64,000 nt of DNA from NCBI RefSeq assembly GCF_900167945.1, contig NZ_FUZA01000002.1, forward strand, positions 1,550,001 through 1,614,000. Direction: 5' to 3'. Under the pieces are notes generated by a model. It saw nothing but the letters and a program-made list of their open reading frames with translations. It was not told the origin of the DNA and ran no database searches. Source of the DNA: Dyadobacter psychrophilus. Its GTDB lineage: Bacteria; Bacteroidota; Bacteroidia; Cytophagales; Spirosomataceae. Of the stretch, positions 33,831 through 41,686 are shown piece by piece; position 1 is the stretch's first letter; each line of letters begins with the position of its first letter. Made by a program: the position numbers and the translations under genes.

Positions 33831-34907
33831 ATGCTTCATCAAAAAACGATTGACGACCTGCTTACTATCCATGAAATCTACATGGAACGCGACGTGCCCA
33901 CGTATGAACGCGGACGGGAAATTTTAGCTAAATATCCTGATGCAAAGCGCATTGAAGTTGATTCACACTGGAAAATTCCTGAGCTTTTCGGGTTTGAAGG
34001 TTCTGTTGATGACTGGCTTTGGAATAAAAAGAATGTACTGATCCTGGGCACGAAAAAAGGCCTGACTTGCCGTGCAAACACGCGCAGTTCACATTGGGTA
34101 GCACCGTCGCAGTCCAACGGCTGCACCATGTCGTGTTCCTACTGCTATGTTCCGCGCAGGAAAGGGTATGCGAATCCGATTTCGATTTTTGTGAACATTG
34201 AACAGATCATGAAATATCTCCGGGGCCACGCCGGACGCCAGGGTATTAAAACCGAACCCGATGCCATAGACCCGGAATATTGGGTGTATGAAATTGGCGA
34301 AAATGGCGACTGCTCTGCGGACGCGGCGATTTGTGATAATGTCAAAAACCTGATCGACCTCTACAAAGAACTGCCTAATGCCAAGCTCACCTTCGCAACG
34401 AAATTTGTAAACCGCGGGATGCTGAGCTATGATCCGCAGCGTAAAACCCGTATCCGGTTCAGCCTCATGCCGCACCAAATGTCCAAGCTCGTCGACGTCC
34501 GCACAACGCCCATCAGCGAGCGCATTGCGGTGATGAATGAATTTCGGGAAGCGGGTTACGAGGTGAATGTCAGCTTTGCGCCTGTGATCTATTACGAAGG
34601 CTGGCTGGACGACTGGTATGCGCTCTTTGACGAGATGAACCAGGTTTTGGATGAAGCCACCAAAGCACAGCTGGCCACAGAAATCATTTTCCTGACCCAT
34701 AACGACCGGCTGCACGAAGTGAACCTGGGCTGGCATCCCAAAGCCGAGGAAGTGCTTTGGAAGCCAGAAATCCAGCAAGTGAAATACAGCCAGACCGGCC
34801 AGAAAAATGTGCGTTACAAAAACAACATCAAACGCGAAATTGTCGGCGAACTTGTGAATGCGGTATCGTCACAACTTCCTTATTGCCAGATCCGCTACGC
34901 ATTTTAA
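33831..34907 (+). CDS. Spore photoproduct lyase-like radical SAM enzyme
   Basis: A 358-residue radical SAM protein. The iron-sulfur motif is CxxxCxxC (NGCTMSCSYCYVPRRKGYAN, Cys near 98, 102 and 105), which is the SPL spacing. Other family marks: SHWVAPSQ before the cluster and the C-terminal THNDRLHEVNLGWHP. SPL repairs the spore-specific thymine dimer in endospores; this organism does not sporulate, so the protein is one of the SPL-like enzymes known in Bacteroidota with unproven targets. The substrate Cys141 of SPL could not be assigned. The ATG at 33831 is chosen over a TTG at 33804. It stands alone. Confidence 0.85.
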   Translation: MLHQKTIDDLLTIHEIYMERDVPTYERGREILAKYPDAKRIEVDSHWKIPELFGFEGSVDDWLWNKKNVLILGTKKGLTCRANTRSSHWVAPSQSNGCTMSCSYCYVPRRKGYANPISIFVNIEQIMKYLRGHAGRQGIKTEPDAIDPEYWVYEIGENGDCSADAAICDNVKNLIDLYKELPNAKLTFATKFVNRGMLSYDPQRKTRIRFSLMPHQMSKLVDVRTTPISERIAVMNEFREAGYEVNVSFAPVIYYEGWLDDWYALFDEMNQVLDEATKAQLATEIIFLTHNDRLHEVNLGWHPKAEEVLWKPEIQQVKYSQTGQKNVRYKNNIKREIVGELVNAVSSQLPYCQIRYAF

Positions 34908-34916
34908 GCTGATTGT

Positions 34917-35525
34917 CTAATCATCCGCAGCATTGCCAGTCGGCACTTCGCCATTGGGTATGAATGTGGCGCAGATCACGCCCGTGGAAGACACAGCGCT
35001 TTTCGTCAATTTGAGGCCACTAGGAAGCGTCCCTCCGGCAAAAAGTTTTTTCCCTTTTCCCAACACCACGGGATAAATCCACAGGTTTATCTGGTCTATC
35101 AGCCCGTGCCGGAACAAGGACTGGATAAAATCAGCACTGCCCCACATGTGCAGATCGGGCCCGTCCCCGGCTTTCAGCGCTTTAACCTGTTCAATGGTGT
35201 CGCCATTAAGCAAAACGGTCCCCTCCCAATTGGCATCGGACAACGTTTGCGTAGCCACATATTTTTTGATTTTATTAAATTTCTCCGCGATCGGTCCGGA
35301 CTGATTGGGCCAGTATGGCTCCCAAATATCAAAAGTAAAACGTCCCAGAAGCAAATCGTACTCCTCATTCAGTGCCGCAAAAAGCGTTTCCCTCGTAACG
35401 TCATCGGAATAAGTCGCCGACCACCCGCCCAGCTCAAAACCGCCCGTTGTATCCTCATCCGGCCCACCCGGTCCCTGAATTACTCCGTCCAAACTCAAAT
35501 GTTCATTGATGATGATCCTTCTCAT
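34917..35525 (-). CDS. RibD C-terminal (dihydrofolate reductase-like) family protein
   Basis: A 202-residue member of the same family as the gene at 30079-30627: MRRIIINEHLSLDGVIQGPGGPDED opens it, LLLGRFTFDIWEPYWP and LHMWGSADFIQSL form the NADPH-binding part, GKGKKLFAGGTLPSGLKL ends it. The two proteins are diverged copies, about as alike as any two family members. The substrate is unknown. It overlaps nothing but lies 9 nt after the convergent SPL-like gene. Confidence 0.9.
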   Translation of the reverse strand: MRRIIINEHLSLDGVIQGPGGPDEDTTGGFELGGWSATYSDDVTRETLFAALNEEYDLLLGRFTFDIWEPYWPNQSGPIAEKFNKIKKYVATQTLSDANWEGTVLLNGDTIEQVKALKAGDGPDLHMWGSADFIQSLFRHGLIDQINLWIYPVVLGKGKKLFAGGTLPSGLKLTKSAVSSTGVICATFIPNGEVPTGNAADD

Positions 35526-35645
35526 GTCGTTTCAAGATTAAATGTTTAAGATTCAATTGACATGTGCAAGTTCAGCAAACGCCGAGCAAGAAACGCGGTG
35601 TAAATCCGACGATTGCGAGGGGGGAATGCGACAGCAGAATCATTA

Positions 35646-35894
35646 TTATCTTTTCCGCCTCCTAACCTGCGCTGGTTCGACTTCGGCAACGGGATTTAGC
35701 GTGATCTCCAATTTATTTTTAAAATACTTCACTGTCACTTCCTCTCCACAAGCAAAACCCAAATCTTGGAGCCACTTCCCGCAAAGGCGGATTTCAGGGA
35801 AGAAAACGGCGGGTGTGTTTTCGCGGCGCTGGTATTTTTGGTAGATTTTTAGCTGGCGTTCGCCCTCTTGTGCTATGTCTTTTTCGTGTGTCAT
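35646..35894 (-). CDS. SymE-like type I toxin-family protein
   Basis: An 82-residue protein with the SymE signature FPEIRLCGKWLQDLGFACGEEVTVKYFKNKLEITL written here only by its key blocks: IRLCGKWLQDLGF and EEVTVKYF. SymE of E. coli has an AbrB-like fold, is LexA-controlled, held down by an antisense RNA (SymR) and was described as a toxin that binds or condenses nucleic acid. The N-terminal part differs from E. coli. The opposite strand of its 5' region would be the place to look for an antisense RNA. It marks the left edge of a defence-type gene group. Confidence 0.72.
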   Translation of the reverse strand: MTHEKDIAQEGERQLKIYQKYQRRENTPAVFFPEIRLCGKWLQDLGFACGEEVTVKYFKNKLEITLNPVAEVEPAQVRRRKR

Positions 35895-36231
35895 ACTTGT
35901 AGTTGTTACATTGCAATTATAGCAAGGAAAAAACTTAGAAGAAAACGAAAATAATATATAACAAACTAATTATAAGCTACTTATAACTGATGGATATTAC
36001 TTTAAACGCCTATTTTTATACATGAAACGCCAAGTAATTATTGTTTGATGCTATGCATGTGCTTTTGCAAAATTTCTTTTTTTGCTAAAAAATCTTGATT
36101 GCTCGCTTAATTGATTTGCCGAAAGTGCATAGCTTTATCAGGTTTCTGTTTGGTGCAGGTCTTTGATTTAAACATTGAGTAGACGCCGCCCCTACATGAC
36201 TTAACAACATAAAGTAGCCTCCTCAAACTGC
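35895..36231. other. AT-rich intergenic region between SymE-like and ImmA/IrrE genes
   Basis: About 337 nt with no ORF of note and no tRNA. The SymE gene starts leftwards and the XRE-ImmA/IrrE gene rightwards, so both promoters must be here. TATAATTG near the SymE start is the only promoter-like element seen. Confidence 0.5.
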
Positions 36232-37404
36232 ATGGCAGACAAAGCATTTATCACACCTATAGTATTTAAATGGGCTCGCGAGTCCGCAAAAATGTCCGTT
36301 GAAACAGCGGCATCAAAAGTTAATGTTCCTGTCGAAAGATTACGAGATTGGGAAGCAGGCACAACTCAGCCAACAATTAAGCAAGCCCAAACATTAGCGA
36401 GAGCCTATAAAAGGCCATTTGCATTATTCTTCCTTCCCGACATTCCTCGCGATTTTCAACCATTGCAAGATTTTCGTCGAAGCGATTCCAAACCATTAAG
36501 TACAGGCTCCGTCTTTATTATTCGCGAAATTCAGCAGAAACAGGTCTGGATCAGCGAAACGAATGAAGGAAACAGCGAATCACGATTTGCATTTGTGGGA
36601 CGATTTTCAATCAAAGACAATCCGGCCGATGTTGCGCACGATATCCTGAAAACGCTCGATATTTCTCCTGCCAAATACCTCAATGGGAATGCGATGAAGG
36701 AATGGATAGATAAAGCAGAGGCGAAAGGCATTTTTATCTCAAGAACAAGTTTCATAAACTCACACCTCACATTAGATCGTGACGAATTACAAGGCTTCGC
36801 GATTGCTGATCCTTATGCGCCATTTGTCTTCATCAATTCCGAGGACTGGAATGCCCCACAATTATTTACACTTGTTCACGAGCTCGCTCATATCTGGATT
36901 GCGGCTACGGGCATTTCTGCCGATGTAGAGCCAAGCCTTCAGAAAGCCGATCGAATGCACCCGATTGAGCTATTTTGTAACGAAGTAGCTGCAAATGCAT
37001 TGATACCTGGTAATTTATTAGCAAGCTTGGGCAGTAACATTTACCATTCAGCACCTCAAATTTTCAGTGCAGCAAAAACATTCGGGGTAAGCTCATTTGC
37101 ATTACTTGTCCGAGCATTGAATTTGAATTTGATTTCCTTAGATCAATACAAAAGCCTAAAAAGGGCAGCCGATGCCGAGTTCAAAGCTTTTCTTATCAAA
37201 GAAGCTGAGAAAAAAGCCAGACAAAAAGAAAGTGCTGGCGGGCCGAGCTACTATTTATTGCAAATTCAAAAAAACAGCCGACTATTTACTCAAACCGTTC
37301 TGGACGCTTTTCGTGGCGGCAGCCTTGAACCAACTCAGGCAAGTTCGCTACTCAACGTGAAAATCAATCACTTTCACAATTTAGAAGCCCAGTTATATAA
37401 ATGA
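36232..37404 (+). CDS. XRE-ImmA/IrrE metallopeptidase (antitoxin-like)
   Basis: A 390-residue protein: an N-terminal helix-turn-helix (ETAASKVNVPVERLRDWEAG, residues 20-45), a linker, and a zinc-peptidase of the ImmA/IrrE type with HELAHIWIA (near 216) and ELFCNEVAANALIP, whose Glu is the third ligand. In ImmA of ICEBs1 the protease cuts a repressor to start phage or plasmid responses; in paired toxin-antitoxin loci it is the antitoxin or regulator. It overlaps the next gene, a PIN-domain protein, by 4 nt (ATGA), so the two are a clear operon. It likely senses a stress and controls the toxin by proteolysis. Confidence 0.9.
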   Translation: MADKAFITPIVFKWARESAKMSVETAASKVNVPVERLRDWEAGTTQPTIKQAQTLARAYKRPFALFFLPDIPRDFQPLQDFRRSDSKPLSTGSVFIIREIQQKQVWISETNEGNSESRFAFVGRFSIKDNPADVAHDILKTLDISPAKYLNGNAMKEWIDKAEAKGIFISRTSFINSHLTLDRDELQGFAIADPYAPFVFINSEDWNAPQLFTLVHELAHIWIAATGISADVEPSLQKADRMHPIELFCNEVAANALIPGNLLASLGSNIYHSAPQIFSAAKTFGVSSFALLVRALNLNLISLDQYKSLKRAADAEFKAFLIKEAEKKARQKESAGGPSYYLLQIQKNSRLFTQTVLDAFRGGSLEPTQASSLLNVKINHFHNLEAQLYK

Positions 37405-37910
37405 GTAATGACAATAAAAAGTACTGCCTGGACGCCAACGTGCTGATCCAGGCCTGGAACTTCTATTATTCTCCAAAATTCTGCCCAAGCTATTGGGATG
37501 TGCTGAATGAGTTAGGAAAGGCCGGGAAAATCTTTGTTCCAAATATGGTCTATGAAGAAATCGTCCGAACCGACGATGATTTATGTAAATGGCTCAAAAA
37601 AAGCAGCATAGCAATTAGAGACATCGATGAAAAGGTGATTCAATGCCTGCAAATGATTTGGGCTGCAAATCCTATTCACAAAACATTAGTTGACAATGTG
37701 AGAGGAAGATCTCTGGCCGATCCTTGGGTAATTGCCCATGCAATGTGTGAGGGTGCGGCTGTGGTTACGAAGGAGGAGAAGGTTACTGCATTGAATGCAA
37801 GTAGGGTCAAGATTCCGAATGTTTGTGAAAATATGGGGGTTGAGTGGATGAATGATTTTGGATTGGTTGAAGATATTGGTATTGCATTTGATTGCCTTAG
37901 ATGCATCTAG
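37401..37910 (+). CDS. DUF4411 (PIN-domain) protein, toxin-like
   Basis: A 169-residue PIN-domain RNase-like protein. The PIN acidic residues are visible: Asp in KYCLDANVLIQAW (residue 10), Glu in MVYEEIVR, and Asp in LADPWVIAHAM. DUF4411 proteins are found in tandem with XRE-ImmA/IrrE genes, as here, and PIN proteins of such pairs cut RNA as toxins. The overlap with the metallopeptidase gene ties their translation together. Whether it is toxic has not been tested. It is transcribed toward the PARIS-like pair. Confidence 0.82.
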   Translation: MSNDNKKYCLDANVLIQAWNFYYSPKFCPSYWDVLNELGKAGKIFVPNMVYEEIVRTDDDLCKWLKKSSIAIRDIDEKVIQCLQMIWAANPIHKTLVDNVRGRSLADPWVIAHAMCEGAAVVTKEEKVTALNASRVKIPNVCENMGVEWMNDFGLVEDIGIAFDCLRCI

Positions 37911-37981
37911 GCATTGAAACATAATGTCATGCAAGATCAATCGGGTAAACAAAAAAGGATTCACATGATAAAGTCACGACA

Positions 37982-38827
37982 TCATACAAGACAAATTTCG
38001 CATCCAACAGATTCGCCCCACTGTCTAACATTTTTGTACAGATTTGTCTTTTTGAAGTGCGCTAGTGAATAAGTTACACGAGATGTGATGCATAGAACTT
38101 TATCGCCAGAAATCAAGGCTTCCCCTGACTGATTTATATACGCAGACAGCGCCTTGAAAAAATCATGGCCATTCGTAACTTGATAATAGTCATTTCCTTT
38201 TTGCTTTTCCGTATCAATCATTTCGAGCAAGTCATCCAGGTTGAGGAATCTCGCATTCTCGGATTTTGCGAGAATACGCTGGAAAAATTTAGCAAGATCC
38301 AGGCTATTTGTTTGAAACGATAGAAGATCTTGAAATCCGACTTCAAATGAGAATTCAGCGTTGTGCTTATAATTAATCAATCTCAAGTAACTAACGTTTT
38401 CGATTATTTGAAAGATACTTAATCTGATGTTAGAATGCTCGCTTGGCGGCATATCTGTATTTTCAAACAACAATGAACTTAATATATCATCCTCATATAT
38501 GAGGGACATCTCCATATCATGAAAATCAGTCAAAAACATGTTATTCTTTTCGTATGGAGCTTCCTCCAAATGTAAAAAGTCTGCATCCCTTATTCCAATA
38601 ACAAGCTTGTGTTTATCAGATAGAGTGGCGACACATTCTTCTAATTTCACGTTCCCCCCTGGAACAGCTTCCACTCGACATTTTGTTAAATCAAACGTTT
38701 TACGAAACAACCGAATATCTGTGTCGCCTTCAACAAGTACATATGCAATCCCCCTATTATTGGGATGCGAAAGGTCAAGTCGTAGTTCGTTTAGCTTATC
38801 CTGATAGGTTATAAAGCCTCTTATCAT
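37982..38827 (-). CDS. ariB: DUF4435 Toprim effector, AriB-like (PARIS)
   Basis: A 281-residue protein with the Toprim-type core of DUF4435: acidic motif LVEGDTDIRLF (Glu33, Asp35, Asp37), IGIRDADFLHLEE (Asp81, Asp83) and FLTDFHDMEMSL (Asp101, His103, Asp104, Glu106), which is the DUF4435 FxTDxHD signature. In PARIS (phage anti-restriction induced system) AriB is the nuclease, reported to cut tRNA-Lys once released by AriA. The ATPase gene stops 1 nt before this gene starts, as in ariA-ariB operons. The family call is good; whether it is PARIS proper or a related ATPase-Toprim defence pair needs phylogeny. It is AT-rich compared with its neighbours, which suggests transfer. Confidence 0.7.
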   Translation of the reverse strand: MIRGFITYQDKLNELRLDLSHPNNRGIAYVLVEGDTDIRLFRKTFDLTKCRVEAVPGGNVKLEECVATLSDKHKLVIGIRDADFLHLEEAPYEKNNMFLTDFHDMEMSLIYEDDILSSLLFENTDMPPSEHSNIRLSIFQIIENVSYLRLINYKHNAEFSFEVGFQDLLSFQTNSLDLAKFFQRILAKSENARFLNLDDLLEMIDTEKQKGNDYYQVTNGHDFFKALSAYINQSGEALISGDKVLCITSRVTYSLAHFKKTNLYKNVRQWGESVGCEICLV

Positions 38828-38828
38828 G

Positions 38829-40124
38829 TTAAAACGTTGATTCTAGGTTATATACCAGATCCCATCTATCATTTATAACCGAAGGTGAGTGTGTGGCCAC
38901 GATTACTTGGAATCTCTGAATTCGAATAATTCTCAATAAATCATTTAAAAATTGCTTTTGCCAGGTAATATGAAGTGATATCTCCGGTTCATCGATAAGA
39001 ACTAGCACTCCGGGTCGCGCATTGAAAATCAATTCATATAGTAACACCACTTCATGCTGCTCACCGGAAGATAATTGCGAAAGCTCTAACTCCTTTCCTT
39101 TGTGCGGTTTAAAGTAAAACCCTTTTTCCTTATCGACTTCTATGGTTTTAAATGTAAATCTTCTATCATTTAATATGCCTGTGAACAATTCTAGTTTTTC
39201 AAGAAGGTCATCAAATACACCCAATTTTTGTTCAAAATCATTTATATATACTAAAAGTGCCTTCGCATCCTCCGGACTGTATCTAAGCATTTGTTGCTTT
39301 CTTTCATATAATCCATACTTTGCAAGTTTCTCCTGAGTTTCTTTCAAACTGGCAAATCGGTATAAATAATCAGCCTCAGAAAGCTTGTTTTTTTCTTTAA
39401 TTAGGCGATCGGGATAACTACTGTCGAGTCTTTGAGAAATTACAAATGACTCCTGCGAATAATAAGAAATAAGTTGTTTCAATTCTTTGGCATATGTTTG
39501 AATGGTTTCAATCATGAGGGAATGATCCTTTTCATATCGTGGATTTCTATCATTATTTTTTACTTTTTTAAATAATCGCTGTTCTTTTATCAAATGTACA
39601 TTCAGTGCATCAAGATATTTGTTAATCTCGTTGGATTTATATAGGCCGACAGAATCTAATATTTCAGGTGGCAGTTGATCGCCAAACTCGTTAATAATCT
39701 CCGTAATATTTAAAGTTTTATCAGTTCGAAGATCGATCCATTTGTCCTCGTCAATCCGACTGACTGGCAAATATCTATGAAGTGATGATACAAATTCTTT
39801 TTGTACTTTACTAGGATAGTTCATGGTAGCTACTACTTGCCCATACTGTGTTACCTCAAATCTAATCTTAACAGATTTAGAATCTTTGATCTTAGTTATA
39901 GAAATTAAAGTATAGTCATCTAGCCACACACCAACTCTTTCAAAAACTAAACTCTCAAAAAATGAAAAATTTTTATTAAATAAGTTGAAAATAATATTAA
40001 GTACCATCGTTTTCCCAAAACCATTTGGGCCAGTGATTATTAAAATATTTTCGTTATTTCTAAAGGATATGGAATAATTAAATATGTCAAAGAGTTTTTC
40101 TATTCTTATTGATGTTATTTTCAT
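38829..40124 (-). CDS. ariA: AAA15/ABC-type ATPase, AriA-like (PARIS)
   Basis: A 431-residue ABC/SMC-type ATPase. Walker A is TGPNGFGKT (residues 31-39), the signature LSSGEQHEV near 350, Walker B LVLIDEPEIS near 370, and the switch His VATHSPSV near 410. The middle 150 residues are charged and helical (VGLYKSNEINKYLDALN, IQTYAKELKQLISYY) and may be the coiled-coil arm. In PARIS AriA forms a cage that holds AriB and opens on sensing an anti-restriction protein such as phage Ocr. The length and order fit. OLD/RecF-like proteins of other systems are the main alternative; the DUF4435 partner makes PARIS the best call. Confidence 0.72.
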   Translation of the reverse strand: MKITSIRIEKLFDIFNYSISFRNNENILIITGPNGFGKTMVLNIIFNLFNKNFSFFESLVFERVGVWLDDYTLISITKIKDSKSVKIRFEVTQYGQVVATMNYPSKVQKEFVSSLHRYLPVSRIDEDKWIDLRTDKTLNITEIINEFGDQLPPEILDSVGLYKSNEINKYLDALNVHLIKEQRLFKKVKNNDRNPRYEKDHSLMIETIQTYAKELKQLISYYSQESFVISQRLDSSYPDRLIKEKNKLSEADYLYRFASLKETQEKLAKYGLYERKQQMLRYSPEDAKALLVYINDFEQKLGVFDDLLEKLELFTGILNDRRFTFKTIEVDKEKGFYFKPHKGKELELSQLSSGEQHEVVLLYELIFNARPGVLVLIDEPEISLHITWQKQFLNDLLRIIRIQRFQVIVATHSPSVINDRWDLVYNLESTF

Positions 40125-40775
40125 AATTAAAAGTATTATTAGTATCTGTAAGTTTATTTACCTGAATCCTGATTTAAACAGCAATTAAAATTATTACATT
40201 ATTATTAAAGCCGCGAATACGGCATAGATTATTTAAGTTTCCTTCACTTCAAGAAGTTGGAAATAGGTGTTGTGTCTTCTACAAATGAGCCGAGCTTTTA
40301 GATAAGCCAGCCAGCTAGTTTACAAGAAGTGATACCACAACCTTAAGTACTCAAGGCATCCATTCTAATTACGCATGTGAAATGAAGCTGGTTATTAGGT
40401 TTATAAGCCAGTAAACTTCATAATATAATGCTTAAACATCACGGTGGCAAAGAAAAGGTAAAGTTTCTCAGCAGAAACAATTTCCATGTTAAAGGATATA
40501 AAAAATTGGGAGGCAGAATTTTTACTGTATTGATCTAGTGTAACTTCTTTAATTTTATAGAAATTGCACTATTCCAACAAACACCTTCCCTATCAGAAGA
40601 ACTTCACCCACCCCACCCTTCCAAGTAAACTATTGACAACCAATCTACGTTTACACAATTGAAGGCAATAAAATGCATTTTGAAAACTGTAAATATTTCC
40701 CTCATTCCATAACTATTTTAATACCACAAAAAAAGCCCCTAACAGAAACCCGGGGCGATTGAAACAGACATTATC
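40125..40775. other. 650-nt AT-rich region without a clear gene
   Basis: Right of the ATPase gene there is no ORF above 40 codons on a plausible frame. A 36-codon frame (40428-40538) encodes a basic peptide (MLKHHGGKEKVKFLSR) without a ribosome-binding site. At 40382-40420 TGAAGCTGGTTAT and its near complement form an imperfect hairpin. The ATPase promoter should be here. Base composition resembles the ATPase gene, so the region probably came with it. Confidence 0.4.
40728..40757 (-). terminator. Terminator-like hairpin read on the minus strand
   Basis: GCCCC (40735-40739) pairs with GGGGC (40752-40756), and on the minus strand a T7 run follows. It would stop leftward transcripts. No minus-strand gene ends here; it also lies in the leader of the gene at 40776. 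Confidence 0.5.
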
Positions 40776-41147
40776 ATGATACGATTACAAAAACACACGA
40801 AACAGAATAAGACAAAAGAGCAGCGCCAGGAGTCTTCGGCTAACCGTTACTCTGTACTTTATACGCTTAAGGGACAGTATCAGCACGTAGGATGTTCGTC
40901 GGAGGAAGAGGCGCAGTATGTACTGGGCATGCTGATGACAGATGGCAACCGCGTTCCGGTTGGGATTTATGATTCTAACACGGATTCTTTTGAATGGGAG
41001 ATCATTGGCCAGTATTTTCACAGCCAGGATTCTATCAGTGACCAACAGGAACGTCTGCACGAAGTGCTTACCATATCCCGCACATTGCGTCGCCGCGATG
41101 CCAGCTGGCAGCCAGGTTACTTGCAAAAACCTAGCTTTTTCGCTTAA
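40776..41147 (+). CDS. Hypothetical small soluble protein
   Basis: A 123-residue protein with a basic, Lys/Gln-rich start (RLQKHTKQNKTKEQRQE) followed by a compact part (NRYSVLYTLKGQYQHVGCSS, EEEAQYVLGMLMTDG, RVPVGIYDSNTDSFEW) that looks like a small alpha/beta domain, and a basic helix (RLHEVLTISRTLRRRDASW). No signal or membrane segment. I do not recognise the family; similar proteins could be conserved in the genus. The opposite-strand frame of like length is a shadow. A hairpin with a T-rich reverse tract precedes it and a GC-rich hairpin follows it. Confidence 0.6.
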   Translation: MIRLQKHTKQNKTKEQRQESSANRYSVLYTLKGQYQHVGCSSEEEAQYVLGMLMTDGNRVPVGIYDSNTDSFEWEIIGQYFHSQDSISDQQERLHEVLTISRTLRRRDASWQPGYLQKPSFFA

Positions 41148-41158
41148 AAACAGATATT

Positions 41159-41197
41159 GCAATGCGGGCGTGCTTGGTTGCGCCCGCGTTGCTCATT
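41159..41197 (+). terminator. GC-rich hairpin after the hypothetical gene
   Basis: GCAATGCGGGCG (41159-41170) pairs with CGCCCGCGTTGC (41181-41192), 12 bp with one T-G pair, loop of 10 nt. The T tract after it is weak (TCATTT). The stem has the shape of a terminator. Confidence 0.55.
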
Positions 41198-41209
41198 TAA
41201 CAGTGCGTA

Positions 41210-41572
41210 CTACCGAAAATGCAAAACAACCAAAGCCACAATGGCCGGTAACGCCTGTACGTAAAATATTTTTTTGCTGGCTGTAACGGCTCCGTAAATG
41301 CCGGCGACGATTACGCAGGTCAGGAAGAAAATGGCGATGTGGAATGCCCAGTGACCTTCGAGAAAAAAATACCAGATCAGGCCAGCTGCCAGAAATCCGT
41401 TGTACAATCCCTGGTTGGCGGCAAGCGTTTTGGTAGGTTTAAACAGCTCCGGCGCCAGCGAGCCTTTGAATATTTCCTTGCCTTTTGTTTCCCAGGCAAA
41501 CATTTCGATGTAGAGAATGTAAAGATGTTCAAGCGCCACGAGGCCGACGAGGATTTTGCCAAGGATTTCCAT
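41210..41572 (-). CDS. DUF1304 family membrane protein
   Basis: A 120-residue protein with four membrane helices (ILGKILVGLVALEHLYILYI, GLYNGFLAAGLIWYFFL, FHIAIFFLTCVIVAGIYG, FYVQALPAIVALVVLHF). The opening segment with its HLYILYIEMFAW and the later LAANQGLYNGFLAAGL are the DUF1304 marks. These proteins are common and their function is unknown. It is transcribed alone, in the same direction as the ThuA gene upstream of it. Confidence 0.85.
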   Translation of the reverse strand: MEILGKILVGLVALEHLYILYIEMFAWETKGKEIFKGSLAPELFKPTKTLAANQGLYNGFLAAGLIWYFFLEGHWAFHIAIFFLTCVIVAGIYGAVTASKKIFYVQALPAIVALVVLHFR

Positions 41573-41686
41573 AAGTGGATTGGGCTAGGTTGACAAATGG
41601 GATGACTTATTAATATTACAAAAAAATAGCTGACCATTCTAATTCAGGAAATGGCCAGCTCTTTTGCTTATTTCAATATTCAATTT

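Noticed and set aside
40785..41162. 125-codon minus-strand ORF as the real gene in place of the plus-strand ORF
   Set aside because: Its composition is Arg/Leu-rich and irregular, whereas the plus-strand frame reads like a folded soluble protein; the terminator-like hairpin on the minus strand alone is not enough.
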